NCBI GenBank assembly: GCA_003140835.1
Contig: PLLA01000075.1
Coordinates: forward strand, 34,537-96,697
Source of the DNA: Candidatus Tumulicola scandinaviensis
GTDB taxonomy: Bacteria; Vulcanimicrobiota; Vulcanimicrobiia; Vulcanimicrobiales; Vulcanimicrobiaceae
DNA length: 62,161 nucleotides
Reading direction: 5' to 3'
Shown here: in pieces, positions 1-9,262 of the stretch
Layout of the letters: every line of letters starts with the position of its first letter
Position numbering within the stretch: the stretch's first letter is position 1
Translations under genes and position numbers: made by a program
Notes under the pieces: generated by a model
The model's database searches: none
What the model saw: only the letters and a program-made list of their open reading frames with translations
Told to the model about the DNA's origin: nothing

Positions 1-1
1 G

Positions 2-1459
2 CTGGTTGCGGGATGGCTGCCGCTCGCGACGGTTGCGCTCGATGGACTCACCCTCGGGTTTTTCGCCTGGTATGCGCTCATCGTTCCACTGCATAGTGCG
101 GCCGCCAGCCAGCTCGGCTTGCTGGCAGCGCTCCCAGCGGGTTGCGCCATAACGATCGCGGCTTGGTTTGGATACTCGCGCTACTTTTCACGCAGAGCCG
201 GTACGACGCTGGCCCGCTCGCTGCAGTACGATGCCCTCACGTGGGGCCCGTCCCTGCTTCTCTGGCTTACTTTCGTTTTGCCCCCGCAGCTGACGCACGG
301 AGCGCGGCCGTTTCTCGTCGCCGCGTCGCTCTTTTGTATCGCCAAGGTTCTGATCGCCGCTCGATTCAATCAAACGGTCCGCGAAGTACTCCTCGACTTC
401 GTTGCGACGCGGGTCGCGATCATCGTCATTGCCGAGCTCGCCGCCTTGATCATCGGCCAGCGTGCGGGAACGCACGTGCAGGAGTCGAGTCACATCCTGC
501 TGGCCGTCTGGGGCCGCTGGGATGCCGTGCATTACATCGACATCGCCACCCAGGGATACCAGGGAACCGACATGGCGTTCTTCCCGTTTTATCCCTTCCT
601 GATTCGCGTCGTTGGAGCGTTTGCCGGCAATCATCTCATTGCGGGCCTGCTCATCTCGAACGCCTCGTTCTTCTTCGGCCTTCTGTTTCTCTATAAGCTG
701 CTCGAGCACGAATACGATCGAACGGTCGCACGCCGCGCGATCTTCTACGTATCGATTTTCCCCTCGGCGGTGTTCTTTTCGGCGGTGTATACCGAATCGC
801 TCTTCTTCATGCTGACGGTAGCCTCGTTCTACTACATGCGTTCGCACCGCTGGTGGTTAGCCGGCGCGATCGGTTGCCTAGCGGCACTTACCCGCGTCGA
901 AGGCATTCTGTTGGTCGTCCCGTTCCTCATCGAGTGGTTCGTGCAATACCGGTCATCGCCGCTGCGCGGAGCGCTCAACCTGCTCGCCGCGGGCCTCATT
1001 CCGGTCGGACTTTTCGTATACATGGCCTACTTATGGGTGCTGCGAGCCGATCCGCTCTACTTTTCGCACGTTCAGATCCACTGGAACCGCCGCTTCGCAT
1101 TGCCGTGGGTCAGCGTGATCAACGCCTTCCACAAAATCGGCCATGCGAGCTCCGGGCAGGTCGTTGCCAACGAAGCGCTGGAAATCGCGTTTACGGTCCT
1201 GATGCTCGCCGTGCTCATAGGCGGCTGGAATCGCTTGCGGCCCTCGTACATCGCCTACCTCGCGCTATCAATCGTCGTGCCTATGTGCACGTCGAGTTTG
1301 ATGTCCATGCCGCGGTTTGCACTGGTCCTGTTCCCGATGTTCGCCATTCTGGCCCGTTGGGGCGAACGTCCGTGGGTGAATAACCTCATTCTAGCGTTTT
1401 CGCTGCCGCTGTTGGGACTGTTTACGGTGCTGTTCGCAGATTGGTACTGGGTTGCCTAA
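2..1459 (+). CDS. PIG-V-like mannosyltransferase (5' end outside window)
   Basis: Polytopic membrane glycosyltransferase of the PIG-V/Gpi18-like (GT-C) type, which moves a sugar from a polyprenyl-phosphate donor to an extracytoplasmic acceptor. The reading frame is open to the first base of the window with more hydrophobic sequence, so the true start lies upstream and the TTG at 119 is only an internal candidate. The family signature WDAVHYIDIATQGY is present, followed by FFPFYPFLIR and a TRVEG segment. It overlaps the following GtrA gene by 8 bases, which suggests co-transcription. The acceptor and sugar cannot be told from sequence; mannose is assumed from the family. Confidence 0.75.
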   Translation: MVAGWLPLATVALDGLTLGFFAWYALIVPLHSAAASQLGLLAALPAGCAITIAAWFGYSRYFSRRAGTTLARSLQYDALTWGPSLLLWLTFVLPPQLTHGARPFLVAASLFCIAKVLIAARFNQTVREVLLDFVATRVAIIVIAELAALIIGQRAGTHVQESSHILLAVWGRWDAVHYIDIATQGYQGTDMAFFPFYPFLIRVVGAFAGNHLIAGLLISNASFFFGLLFLYKLLEHEYDRTVARRAIFYVSIFPSAVFFSAVYTESLFFMLTVASFYYMRSHRWWLAGAIGCLAALTRVEGILLVVPFLIEWFVQYRSSPLRGALNLLAAGLIPVGLFVYMAYLWVLRADPLYFSHVQIHWNRRFALPWVSVINAFHKIGHASSGQVVANEALEIAFTVLMLAVLIGGWNRLRPSYIAYLALSIVVPMCTSSLMSMPRFALVLFPMFAILARWGERPWVNNLILAFSLPLLGLFTVLFADWYWVA

Positions 1460-1877
1460 CGGAATCGCGGCCGTCGCGTCGCGACGCGGCGTTCGTCAGT
1501 TCGTCAAATTCGGCATCGTCGGCGCTTCCGGATTCGTCGTCAACCTGGTCGCCTTTACGCTCCTGCAACGCCTCGTCCCCCATCACGAGCGGCCGTTGGA
1601 ATACAACCTGATCTACTCGGCCGCGTTTTTGGCGGGCGGCGTATCGAACTACTATTTGAACCGGATCTGGACGTTTCGCTCGACCGGTCACGCCGTGCGC
1701 GAGGGCGCGAAGTTCCTTAGCGTGTCCTTGGTGGCGCTGGCGGTCGGACTGCTCGTCTCCGCCGGCGTGAGCCCGTGGTTAGGCCACGGACACAAGACCT
1801 GGTTCGTCGCTACCGTCGCCGGCATCTTTATCAACTTCTTCCTCAACAAATATTGGACGTTCAAACACCTCGAGTAG
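1452..1877 (+). CDS. GtrA family membrane protein
   Basis: Small four-helix membrane protein of 141 residues. The GtrA family is thought to flip or present polyprenyl-phosphate-linked sugars for nearby glycosyltransferases. The hallmark half-repeats are visible: FVKFGIVGASGFVVNL near the N terminus, YYLNRIWTFRS in the middle and a closing FFLNKYWTF. The TTG start overlaps the stop of the upstream mannosyltransferase, and a GT39-type gene follows 41 bases downstream. The three genes therefore look like one lipid-linked glycosylation cassette. Confidence 0.85.
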   Translation: MPNGIAAVASRRGVRQFVKFGIVGASGFVVNLVAFTLLQRLVPHHERPLEYNLIYSAAFLAGGVSNYYLNRIWTFRSTGHAVREGAKFLSVSLVALAVGLLVSAGVSPWLGHGHKTWFVATVAGIFINFFLNKYWTFKHLE

Positions 1878-1918
1878 ACGGCGCGGACACGCGCCCTCAC
1901 CTTGCAGAACTGCCGGAA

Positions 1919-3520
1919 ATGTGGTGGGCGCTCGGGCTGCTGGCGATCCTGCTGCTGGCCCTCGCGCTTCGCTTGTACGGCATCCACAATCCGATTCTCG
2001 ATCATCCCGGATGGCGCCAGGGCGATACCGCAAGCATCGCGCGGAACTTTGCACGCTTGCAGTACAACTTCATGTATCCGCAGACGACTTACAACGGGCC
2101 GCCGCCGAACTACGTCGAGCTCGAACTGCAAATCGTCCCGTTCTTGGCCGCGACGCTCTATAAATTCTTCGGCATTCACGAGGTCTTTGGACGGTTGGTT
2201 ACCACTGCATTCAGCCTCTGCACCGTCGTGACGATCGCATACTTTGCCCGCTGGCTGTTCGTTAGTTCGGCCGCCGGACTCATCGCGGCATTTTTCTTCT
2301 CGGTCTTCCCCGGCAGCGTGTACTACGGCCGCACCTTCATGCCCGACTCCGCGATGATCTTCTTCCTTTGCGCCGCCCTGTATGCAGCGACGCGCTTCCT
2401 CATCGAGGACCGCGCCCTTGCGCCGCGGCCAATGGCGCGCGCCGCGGCGCTCGTAACGCTTGCCTATCTGGCCAAGCCGGTCGCGGTTCTTGCCGTATTT
2501 CCGCTGATCGCCGCAGTCTGGGAACGTCTGCGGGCGGGGCTTTCCACTCGACCCACCGCCATCGCGGTGCTCCTGGTGGTTCCGCTGCTCATCCTCTGGT
2601 TATACGACCGCCGGGTTGCCTCGTACGCCGAATGGCATTGGGCGAGCGGCATCACGCAACTTCACGTCCTGCCGGCACTCCGCGCCGGCTTCGGCAGCGT
2701 TGCCGGTTTCGCGTCGAAAGTCTCCGCATTCGGCGACGCGATTGGAATGTTCCGCGAAAAGATGCTGGGCACCACCGGCTTCTTGTGTTCCATCGGCGCT
2801 TTCGTTGCGTTACCGTGGATTACTGTCCGCAGCCACCGCTTACTGTGGGCCTGGCTCGCCGCCGGGCTGCTCTACGTTTTCGTCGTGGTGACGGTCGAGC
2901 GGGTCGACTACTACATGCTCCCGCTGGTACCGTTGTGCGCGCTCGTCGTCGGTGGGGCACTCGCGCGTTTCGCCGACGGCGTGCGCAGAGCCGACGCCGC
3001 GCCGCTCGCGCGTTGGGCCGTGCTGGCGCTGGTCCCGGTTCTCGGTTTGGCGGTACTCCTTCAAGGCCGGGCGGCGGTCGGGCCTTACTACCATTACAAC
3101 AAAGACGCGTATCGCAATGCGGCATACTTGAATGCCGCGCTCGATCGGCGCGCCCTCGTCGTGATCGGCCACTACGGACCCGACGTGCAATACTACATCG
3201 ACCGTTTCGGCTGGGAGGAAGATCCGGCGCTGTGGACTCCCTTCGACGAGGAAAGCGCGATTCGCAAAGGCGCGCGCTACTTCATCTCGATCGAGGACAA
3301 CCGCTTGCGGCGCAACGCCGACCTCTGTGCGTGGCTGCAACGATTTCCGGTGCTCGACGCTCGCGCGCAATGGATCGTCTACGAAACCGATCCTGCGAAG
3401 CAACTGCCGAACTCGGAAGCGCTCTGGCGTGCGTACCGCAACGCCGACCGAACCGGACGGGGCCGCGTTTTTCTCGACCGCCGCGGCCTGTGCTTGCTCC
3501 ACCCGCCAACGTCACGCTGA
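1919..3520 (+). CDS. GT39 / ArnT-like membrane glycosyltransferase
   Basis: About 533 residues, polytopic, GT-C fold. The first loop holds HPGWRQGDTASIARNF, containing the acidic residue typical of the ArnT/PMT class, and later YYGRTFMPDSAM is the family's second loop motif. Such enzymes transfer sugars from polyprenyl phosphate to lipid or protein on the outer face of the membrane. The frame stays open upstream into the GtrA gene, but that part looks like shadow sequence. ATG 1919 begins directly before the first hydrophobic helix (MWWALGLLAILLL), so I chose it. Substrate unknown. Confidence 0.7.
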   Translation: MWWALGLLAILLLALALRLYGIHNPILDHPGWRQGDTASIARNFARLQYNFMYPQTTYNGPPPNYVELELQIVPFLAATLYKFFGIHEVFGRLVTTAFSLCTVVTIAYFARWLFVSSAAGLIAAFFFSVFPGSVYYGRTFMPDSAMIFFLCAALYAATRFLIEDRALAPRPMARAAALVTLAYLAKPVAVLAVFPLIAAVWERLRAGLSTRPTAIAVLLVVPLLILWLYDRRVASYAEWHWASGITQLHVLPALRAGFGSVAGFASKVSAFGDAIGMFREKMLGTTGFLCSIGAFVALPWITVRSHRLLWAWLAAGLLYVFVVVTVERVDYYMLPLVPLCALVVGGALARFADGVRRADAAPLARWAVLALVPVLGLAVLLQGRAAVGPYYHYNKDAYRNAAYLNAALDRRALVVIGHYGPDVQYYIDRFGWEEDPALWTPFDEESAIRKGARYFISIEDNRLRRNADLCAWLQRFPVLDARAQWIVYETDPAKQLPNSEALWRAYRNADRTGRGRVFLDRRGLCLLHPPTSR

Positions 3521-3542
3521 GGGTCCGATGACAAAAGGTGAG

Positions 3543-4325
3543 TTATGGGCCGATGCTGTCGAACGTTTTTAGCGCGTTGTGAAAGGCTTCCGGCTCGACC
3601 GAAATGCCGCCGCGATACGGGTAGTTGAGCGCTACCGTCAAGAAGAGGACCAGTCCGATCAGCAGGCCGAGAGAGCCGGTCATGAGCTGCTGCATAATAT
3701 TGCGGCGAAAGCCAAACAGATAGGTGAATCCGACGGTTACGACCGCACCGGCGATGAGTACCGCCCACATGATGCCGTTGATGCCGGTGGCATCTTCCGA
3801 GAGGCGGACGTCCCGGTCGCTCAAGGCGGTGTTCATGGCCGCAAGCATCTGATTGTGAACGTCTTGCTCCGATTGCGAGGTGATCCTCAACCCCCGCACG
3901 ATGCGATCGACCTTCTCGAGCTGGATGTCGGCGACCTCGGATTGTTGTCCCCGCCGCATCTTCGACCATTCGTCGGCCACGACTGCCTCGGTATACGTGC
4001 GGACGGCGGCGCGTAACTCCCGTCGCTGCGGAAACGAATCGGCATCGCGATAAACGAGTGCGAGCGAGCCGGCTTCTTCGTAGCTCCGCGATTCGGCCTG
4101 CTGGAACCGTTCCCAGACGCCGATCGTAACGAACGCGAGCAACACGGCGTAAATAACGCCGATCACCGCCAAGATGAAGCCGGCCAGATCGTTATGCTCC
4201 ATCCGGATATCGCGCGGAGCGATTTTGCCGACGACGTAGCCCACCGCCAAGGTCGCCAACAGGAAACCGCCGACGATAACGACCCCGGAGCCGAAGGTCG
4301 GTAACGATTCGAGCCATTCAATCAT
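3543..4325 (-). CDS. DUF4239 (bestrophin-like) membrane protein
   Basis: 260 residues. Two transmembrane segments lie near the N terminus, a helical soluble middle follows, and two more segments lie near the C terminus: the architecture of DUF4239 proteins, which some databases call bestrophin-like. Family landmarks EHNDLAGFILAVIGVIYAVLLAF and YPYRGG are visible. Function unknown; ion conduction is only suggested by the domain name. It is the last gene of a minus-strand run after the TPR lipoprotein (15-base gap). A diverged paralogue lies at 59125-59946. Confidence 0.75.
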   Translation of the reverse strand: MIEWLESLPTFGSGVVIVGGFLLATLAVGYVVGKIAPRDIRMEHNDLAGFILAVIGVIYAVLLAFVTIGVWERFQQAESRSYEEAGSLALVYRDADSFPQRRELRAAVRTYTEAVVADEWSKMRRGQQSEVADIQLEKVDRIVRGLRITSQSEQDVHNQMLAAMNTALSDRDVRLSEDATGINGIMWAVLIAGAVVTVGFTYLFGFRRNIMQQLMTGSLGLLIGLVLFLTVALNYPYRGGISVEPEAFHNALKTFDSIGP

Positions 4326-4340
4326 TGGCTAAACCACATC

Positions 4341-4994
4341 CTAAGGTAGCGGGAGGAGCGAGGTAGTGTTCGACGTGGTCGACTCCGACGACGTTTCGGG
4401 GACACCCGACGTCACGAGCTGCCGATAGAGAATCAGATGATTGCCGTTCTTGACGGTGTCGAGCTGGAGTTCGTAACTGCGCTTGATGGCATCGGTCAGA
4501 TCGTTCGCGTCGAACGTGTAGCTGAATCGCTTGAGGCTTCGCAAGAGCAACTTATTCGTCACGTTCAATTGTTCGTAGGAACGGGCGAGGCTGACGCCCG
4601 CTTCGCGATAGCTCGGATAGTTCGAAATGACGATCTCCCGTTTCAGTCGCGCCTGATCGATATCTCTCTTGAGCGCTGCAAGGCGAACGCTTTCCGGATC
4701 GACCGCCAAGCCGTCGTTGATGGTCGCGAGCGCGCCGTCGAAGTCACCCTTCGCGTACTCGGCCTGCGCGAATCCGGCCGCCGCCCGCACGTATCCGGCG
4801 CGAGCGCGGGGATCCTTCGGATCGACGCGCAAGGCCAGGCGGTAGGACAACTCGGCATCGCTCACGTTTCCCCGTTCGAGCGCGATTTCTCCCTGGTGCA
4901 CGCGCGTGTTCACGATCCATTGCTGGATCGATCCCGCACATCCGGCCAACCAGACCGCGAGGATCAGCGCCGCCACTACGTTACGCGCGCGCAT
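4341..4994 (-). CDS. TPR-repeat lipoprotein
   Basis: 217 residues with a lipoprotein signal peptide ending in the lipobox LAGC at about residues 16-19. Two to three tetratricopeptide-like units follow (around ALERGNVSDAELSYRLALRVDPKDPRA and KGDFDGALATINDGLAVDP), then a helical region and a Ser/Thr-rich tail. TPR lipoproteins usually act as periplasmic scaffolds. It sits between the Amj-type flippase and the DUF4239 protein, 6 bases from the first and 15 from the second, so it probably works with an envelope system. No catalytic motif is visible. Confidence 0.75.
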   Translation of the reverse strand: MRARNVVAALILAVWLAGCAGSIQQWIVNTRVHQGEIALERGNVSDAELSYRLALRVDPKDPRARAGYVRAAAGFAQAEYAKGDFDGALATINDGLAVDPESVRLAALKRDIDQARLKREIVISNYPSYREAGVSLARSYEQLNVTNKLLLRSLKRFSYTFDANDLTDAIKRSYELQLDTVKNGNHLILYRQLVTSGVPETSSESTTSNTTSLLPLP

Positions 4995-5000
4995 ACGCTC

Positions 5001-5921
5001 TCATCCACGGTTCACCACATGCGCCACCACCTTGATAATTTCCGCCGCCGGCCAAAGAATGAGCTGCGACAGCACCCAGCCGACGATTGCGGTTGCCGAA
5101 AGGTAGAACACCATCGCCTTGACTTCCTCGTGCGGGCGCTCGCCTTTGACGGCTTCGTCGACGATGATCGATGACGTCGGGTCGACGAAAAGCGCGAACG
5201 CGATCGTGCCGATGCCGTTGATGATCCCCGAAATGCCGATCGCGGTTCGCGCCACGTTGACGTCGAGGATACTCGCGTAGTACGCCGCCACCACGCCGAT
5301 CGCGTAGACTCCGGTGACGACCACGTTGAAGATCAGCAGCCGTCGTGGAATGCCGCGCGTCGAAAAGGCAAAAATTTCACGGTAGTGAGGCACGCGGATC
5401 CGCTGGAGGATCGAACCAATGACGCGCGGATCGAACATTCGCAGCACGGAATGCGGCAGCGATTTAGTTCGCTCGAACGACTTCACGCCGCGAACGTAGA
5501 TATAGGTAAACATCGGCAAGAGCAGGCTTCCGAGAAGCGTTCCGACAGTCCCGGCGATGATGATGGCGCGCAACTGCCACTCGAACGTGTGCTGCACCGA
5601 CAGAATCGCGGCGGCCCGATCGGGGCCGATGGCGTGCGACGGGAGCCGCGGCAGCAACGCTTTGATGGCGTTCCCCGCGGTGTCCGAGAGCGGGCCCAGC
5701 ATCAGCGTGTACACCAGCGTCGCCAATCGGCTCGCCGTCACGAACAGGTTGAACAACGAAATCGACGTTGCAATCCGGCCCGTACGAACGCCCGCCAGCC
5801 GGGCTGCATACGCCCCGATCTGGATGGCCTGGACGATGGCGTTGACGATCAGCGCGACGACGAGCTGCCACGTCCAGAAGGGGAGTCCGGTGAAAGCTAG
5901 GCTCGCGTTAGGCAGCGTCAC
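5001..5921 (-). CDS. amj: Amj-type lipid II flippase (DUF2837 family)
   Basis: 306 residues, about six membrane segments. The N-terminal stretch RLAGVRTGRIATSISLFNLF followed by ASRLATLVYTLMLGPLSD matches the DUF2837 family, whose Bacillus subtilis member Amj is an alternate lipid II flippase to MurJ. The role would be moving lipid-linked peptidoglycan precursor across the inner membrane. The GTG start overlaps the 3' end of the M16 protease gene by 14 bases. Family assignment is by recognition of this N-terminal motif; whether the cell also has MurJ cannot be seen here. Confidence 0.7.
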   Translation of the reverse strand: MTLPNASLAFTGLPFWTWQLVVALIVNAIVQAIQIGAYAARLAGVRTGRIATSISLFNLFVTASRLATLVYTLMLGPLSDTAGNAIKALLPRLPSHAIGPDRAAAILSVQHTFEWQLRAIIIAGTVGTLLGSLLLPMFTYIYVRGVKSFERTKSLPHSVLRMFDPRVIGSILQRIRVPHYREIFAFSTRGIPRRLLIFNVVVTGVYAIGVVAAYYASILDVNVARTAIGISGIINGIGTIAFALFVDPTSSIIVDEAVKGERPHEEVKAMVFYLSATAIVGWVLSQLILWPAAEIIKVVAHVVNRG

Positions 5922-7164
5922 GGTTCCACGCGATCGCCGACTCCTCGACCGGGCCGATGATGCATAGTCCCAACTGTTTATCGGCCAGCAGCTCGCTCGC
6001 GAGCTGCTGCACCTCGCCAGCCGTTACGGCATCGATTCGCCGTTCGATTTCCTCGGGAGTCACCTGCCGGCCGAGCGCGAACTCGTTTCGCCCTAAGCGG
6101 ATCATGCGGCTCGAGGTCGACTCCAGCGACAGCGTCAGGTTTCCCTTGATGTGCTCCTTCGCGAGCCGCAGTTCGTCGCTACCGACGCGAACGTCGCGCA
6201 GCTTGCCGAACTCTTCGACGACGAGATCGATGCACGACTGCACGTTCTCGGGCGACGTTCCGGCATACACCCCGAACAAGCCGGCGGCCCGATATGCCGC
6301 CTGGAACGAATACACCGTGTACACTAGACCCCGCTTCTCGCGGATTTCCTGAAAGAGCCGGCTCGACATACCGCCGCCCAAGAGTGTATCGAGCAGCGAG
6401 AGCGCGTAGCGTCGTTCGTCGCGAACCGAGAGTCCACGAGTTCCCAACACCACGTAGGCCTGCTCGGAATCTTTTTGACGGACGAGGCGGTCGGGGGTCG
6501 TTCTCGGGGACTCGGCCTCGGGCAGCCTGCACCCCCCCGCAAATGAACCGAACTCCCGCTCGACCAACTCGACGAAGATATCGTGATCGACGTTTCCGGC
6601 GGCGGCGATGACGACCGCGTTGGGCGCGTAATGGCGCTGCATGTGCGCGCGCAAGTCGTCGGGGGCGAACCGCCCGATGGTATCGGCGAAGCCGATGGTC
6701 GGATCGCCCAGGTTTGCGCCGTTCCACATCGTTTGCAAAAATAGATCGTGGATCAACTCGTCCGGTGAGTCGTCGTACATCTTGATCTCTTCGAGCACGA
6801 CCTTTTGCTCTTTGCTCAACTCCTGCGGGTCGAAGGTCGAGTGAAGGAACATGTCGGCCAGCACGTTCATCGCGAGGGGCGCGTGGCGGTCGATCACCTT
6901 GGCGTAGTAGCAGGTGGTCTCTTTGTCGGTAAAGGCGTTGAGATTTCCGCCGACGCTGTCCATGGTCTCGGCGATCGCTCGAGCGGTTCGCCGCTCGGTC
7001 CCCTTAAACAGCATGTGCTCCACGAGGTGCGAAATGCCGCGTTGCTCGCGCGTCTCCAGCGAAGACCCGACGTCGGCCCAAACGCCGATGGTGACCGACC
7101 TCACGGCCGGCATCGTCTCGGTCAAAACCCGCAGGCCGTTGGGAAGGGTCGATTTGCGGTACAT
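5908..7164 (-). CDS. M16B zinc peptidase (processing-protease type)
   Basis: 418 residues, usual size for single-chain M16B proteins of the YmxG/PqqL type. The inverted zinc motif HLVEH (His46, Glu49, His50) is intact, and the third ligand Glu126 lies 76 residues later in VVLEEIKMYDD, as expected. The C-terminal half carries the GLVYTVYS region of the family. No signal peptide, so a cytoplasmic location is likely. It lies between a small exported protein gene and the flippase gene in one transcription direction. Substrate unknown. Confidence 0.88.
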   Translation of the reverse strand: MYRKSTLPNGLRVLTETMPAVRSVTIGVWADVGSSLETREQRGISHLVEHMLFKGTERRTARAIAETMDSVGGNLNAFTDKETTCYYAKVIDRHAPLAMNVLADMFLHSTFDPQELSKEQKVVLEEIKMYDDSPDELIHDLFLQTMWNGANLGDPTIGFADTIGRFAPDDLRAHMQRHYAPNAVVIAAAGNVDHDIFVELVEREFGSFAGGCRLPEAESPRTTPDRLVRQKDSEQAYVVLGTRGLSVRDERRYALSLLDTLLGGGMSSRLFQEIREKRGLVYTVYSFQAAYRAAGLFGVYAGTSPENVQSCIDLVVEEFGKLRDVRVGSDELRLAKEHIKGNLTLSLESTSSRMIRLGRNEFALGRQVTPEEIERRIDAVTAGEVQQLASELLADKQLGLCIIGPVEESAIAWNRDAA

Positions 7165-7172
7165 CTGGACTC

Positions 7173-7742
7173 CTAGCTACCCTGTTTCTTGAAAGCGGCG
7201 CGCGCCCATTCTTCGTCCCAGAAGACGCCGGAATCGGTGGTTTGTACCGCTCGCTGCAAAATTTGCGCGGCCGATTCGCCCCGTTGCGTGGTGATGCTGA
7301 AAACGGTGCGCGACGTCGGTTTGGCAAGATCGCCGCTCACGACCACCCCTTTGGCGACGTCGATCGGAACGCTTGCCCAAACGTCGACTTCTTCTGCCGC
7401 CGGCGCGGCGGCAAAGGCCTTCTGAATCAACGACCCTACTTCAGCGACGAAGTCCCGGCGCGTGATTTCCTCATGAAACTTCACGCCCCAAATCCGAATG
7501 CCGACGATGAGATGCCGGTCCAGCACGTTGGCGGAAATTTGGCTGATCTGCGCGGGCCACTCGGAGGCGAAAACGCTCTCGCCGATGCGCGTCGCGATAT
7601 CCAGACGATTGCCGGCAGCGCGCGCGGTTGCGTCCAAATCCGCTACCGAAGGCACCTCCGCGCGTCCGGGACCGCTTCCAAACGCGACCGCAAGGACGAG
7701 GAGGGCGACCGGAATGCTAATAGGATTGCGCAAAATAGGCAC
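7173..7742 (-). CDS. exported protein of unknown function
   Basis: About 189 residues from the GTG I chose, which gives a normal signal peptide (VPILRNPISIPVALLVLAVAF, cleavage after GRA-E). A longer ATG frame begins at 7784, but its first 14 residues would be arginine- and tryptophan-rich leader sequence lying wholly inside proS. The mature part is mixed alpha/beta with no cysteines. It overlaps the proS 3' end by 26 bases and precedes the M16 protease by 8 bases. I do not recognise the family. Confidence 0.6.
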   Translation of the reverse strand: MPILRNPISIPVALLVLAVAFGSGPGRAEVPSVADLDATARAAGNRLDIATRIGESVFASEWPAQISQISANVLDRHLIVGIRIWGVKFHEEITRRDFVAEVGSLIQKAFAAAPAAEEVDVWASVPIDVAKGVVVSGDLAKPTSRTVFSITTQRGESAAQILQRAVQTTDSGVFWDEEWARAAFKKQGS

Positions 7743-9180
7743 GTACCTTCGCCGGCTCGCCGCAGGCCACGCAGGTCGCTTCATCCGAGGTCGCCAGCGG
7801 ACGCAGGTTACGCGTGGTCGCGCCGGTCTCTGCTTTGACGGCGGCTTCGCAAACGGCGCGCGAGCACCACGCGATGTCGATCATTCCCGCGCGGTCGCGG
7901 CACATCGCGAGGAACGACTCGCGGTCGCCGGCACGCGGCGTGTGGCTCTCGAGAAACGTCTTCGCCTGATCGTAGAGCGACTGCTGGATTTCTTCGAGGA
8001 GACCCGGAATCGTGCGCGCGAGCACGTCGACTGCGACGGTGGTCTTTTGGCCGCTCTCGCCCTTGCCGCGATCGCGGCGAACGATCACCGCGGTGCCGGC
8101 ATCGACGTCCCGCGGACCCACGTCGACGCGAATCGGAACGCCCCGCAGGTCCCATTCGCTGTATTTCCAACCGGGCTGCTGATCGCGGGTGTCGACGCGT
8201 ACGCGCATGCCGGCCTTGGTCAGCTCTTCGGCGGCGCTTCGGCACACCGCAACCGCGCGGTCGTCTCCAGATCGCACGATCGGCACGAAAACCACTTCGA
8301 GCGGCGCCATCTTCGGAGGGATGCGCAGACCACGATCGTCGCCGTGCGTCATGATCAAGCCTCCCAACATGCGCCACGACATGCCCCACGACGTCGTGTA
8401 GACGTGCTTGATCCGCTGATCCGCGTCGGCGAACGTGATGTCGTACGCCTTCGCAAAGTTCTGACCCAAGTCGTGCGACGTCGCCGACTGGAGGGCGCGA
8501 CCATCGGGCATGAGCGCTTCGATCGAAAACGTCTCGACCGCACCCGGAAAGCGCTCGCTCTCGCTCTTGACGCCGGCGTACACCGGAACCGCGGCGACGT
8601 CCTCGGCGAAGCGGCGATACACCTCGAGCATTTGCATTGTCTCTTCGCGCGCCTCGTGCGCCGACGCGTGCGCCGTGTGACCTTCTTGCCACAAAAACTC
8701 CATCGTGCGCAAGAACGGGCGGGTTGCCTTTTCCCAGCGGACGACGTTGGCCCACTGATTGATCAAGATCGGCAGATCGCGATAGGATTCGATCCACTGC
8801 GCGTACATCGTTCCGATGATGACTTCCGACGTCGGGCGGATGGCCAGTGGTTCGGTCAGCTCTTCACTGCCTCCACGGGTGACCCACGCAACCTCAGGTG
8901 AAAATCCTTCGACGTGCTCGGCTTCCTTCATCAGCAGACTTTCCGGGATAAACAGCGGAAAGTAGGCGTTCTCGTGCCCGGTGGCTTTGAAGCTCGCATC
9001 GAGATGCTTTTGAAGATTCTCCCAGAGACCAAAGCCGTACGGGCGCAGAACGATGCACCCGCGCACCGGCGAGTACGAGACGAGTTCGGCCTTTAAGCAG
9101 ACCGCCGTGTACCACGCGGAGAGGTCGACCGCCTTGGGAGGGATCTCCTTGACGACGGCCGGAGCAACGGCATCGGACAT
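7717..9180 (-). CDS. proS: prolyl-tRNA synthetase, archaeal/eukaryotic type
   Basis: Charges tRNA-Pro with proline. From the start MSDAV it is 487 residues, the size of the ProS type 3 enzymes without the bacterial editing insert. Class II motifs are visible: RPTSE, VVRWEKATRPFLRTMEFLWQEGH and SWRMLGGLIMTHGDDRGL. The C terminus has a zinc-binding domain with CSRAVC and CVAC and ends in Ser-Tyr, as in the Thermus enzyme. The frame is open to 9282, but the extra 34 residues are low-complexity leader. The divergent gene is a cobalamin adenosyltransferase. Confidence 0.93.
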   Translation of the reverse strand: MSDAVAPAVVKEIPPKAVDLSAWYTAVCLKAELVSYSPVRGCIVLRPYGFGLWENLQKHLDASFKATGHENAYFPLFIPESLLMKEAEHVEGFSPEVAWVTRGGSEELTEPLAIRPTSEVIIGTMYAQWIESYRDLPILINQWANVVRWEKATRPFLRTMEFLWQEGHTAHASAHEAREETMQMLEVYRRFAEDVAAVPVYAGVKSESERFPGAVETFSIEALMPDGRALQSATSHDLGQNFAKAYDITFADADQRIKHVYTTSWGMSWRMLGGLIMTHGDDRGLRIPPKMAPLEVVFVPIVRSGDDRAVAVCRSAAEELTKAGMRVRVDTRDQQPGWKYSEWDLRGVPIRVDVGPRDVDAGTAVIVRRDRGKGESGQKTTVAVDVLARTIPGLLEEIQQSLYDQAKTFLESHTPRAGDRESFLAMCRDRAGMIDIAWCSRAVCEAAVKAETGATTRNLRPLATSDEATCVACGEPAKVRAYFAQSY

Positions 9181-9233
9181 GACCGGCCCCGTTTCGAGCG
9201 CTCGCCACGTGCCGCCTTCCGCACTCCGGGTAT

Positions 9234-9249
9234 CGCCGCGCTCGCGGCG
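9234..9249. other. GC-rich hairpin between proS and cob(I)alamin adenosyltransferase
   Basis: Perfect inverted repeat CGCCGC-GCTC-GCGGCG placed 13 bases before the adenosyltransferase ATG. It is symmetric, so it could act on either divergent gene as an operator or as an mRNA hairpin. No T-tract follows. The 82-base gap holds no clear promoter hexamers. Confidence 0.35.
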
Positions 9250-9262
9250 AAGCGTCGGCATC

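Noticed and set aside
853..1383. Long arginine-rich frame on the same strand as the mannosyltransferase
   Set aside because: Shadow frame in GC-rich coding DNA; the other frame has clear membrane-protein motifs.
3529..3572. Fourteen-codon frame with ATG after the GT39 gene
   Set aside because: Too short, overlaps the 3' end of the DUF4239 gene in antisense, and has no independent support.
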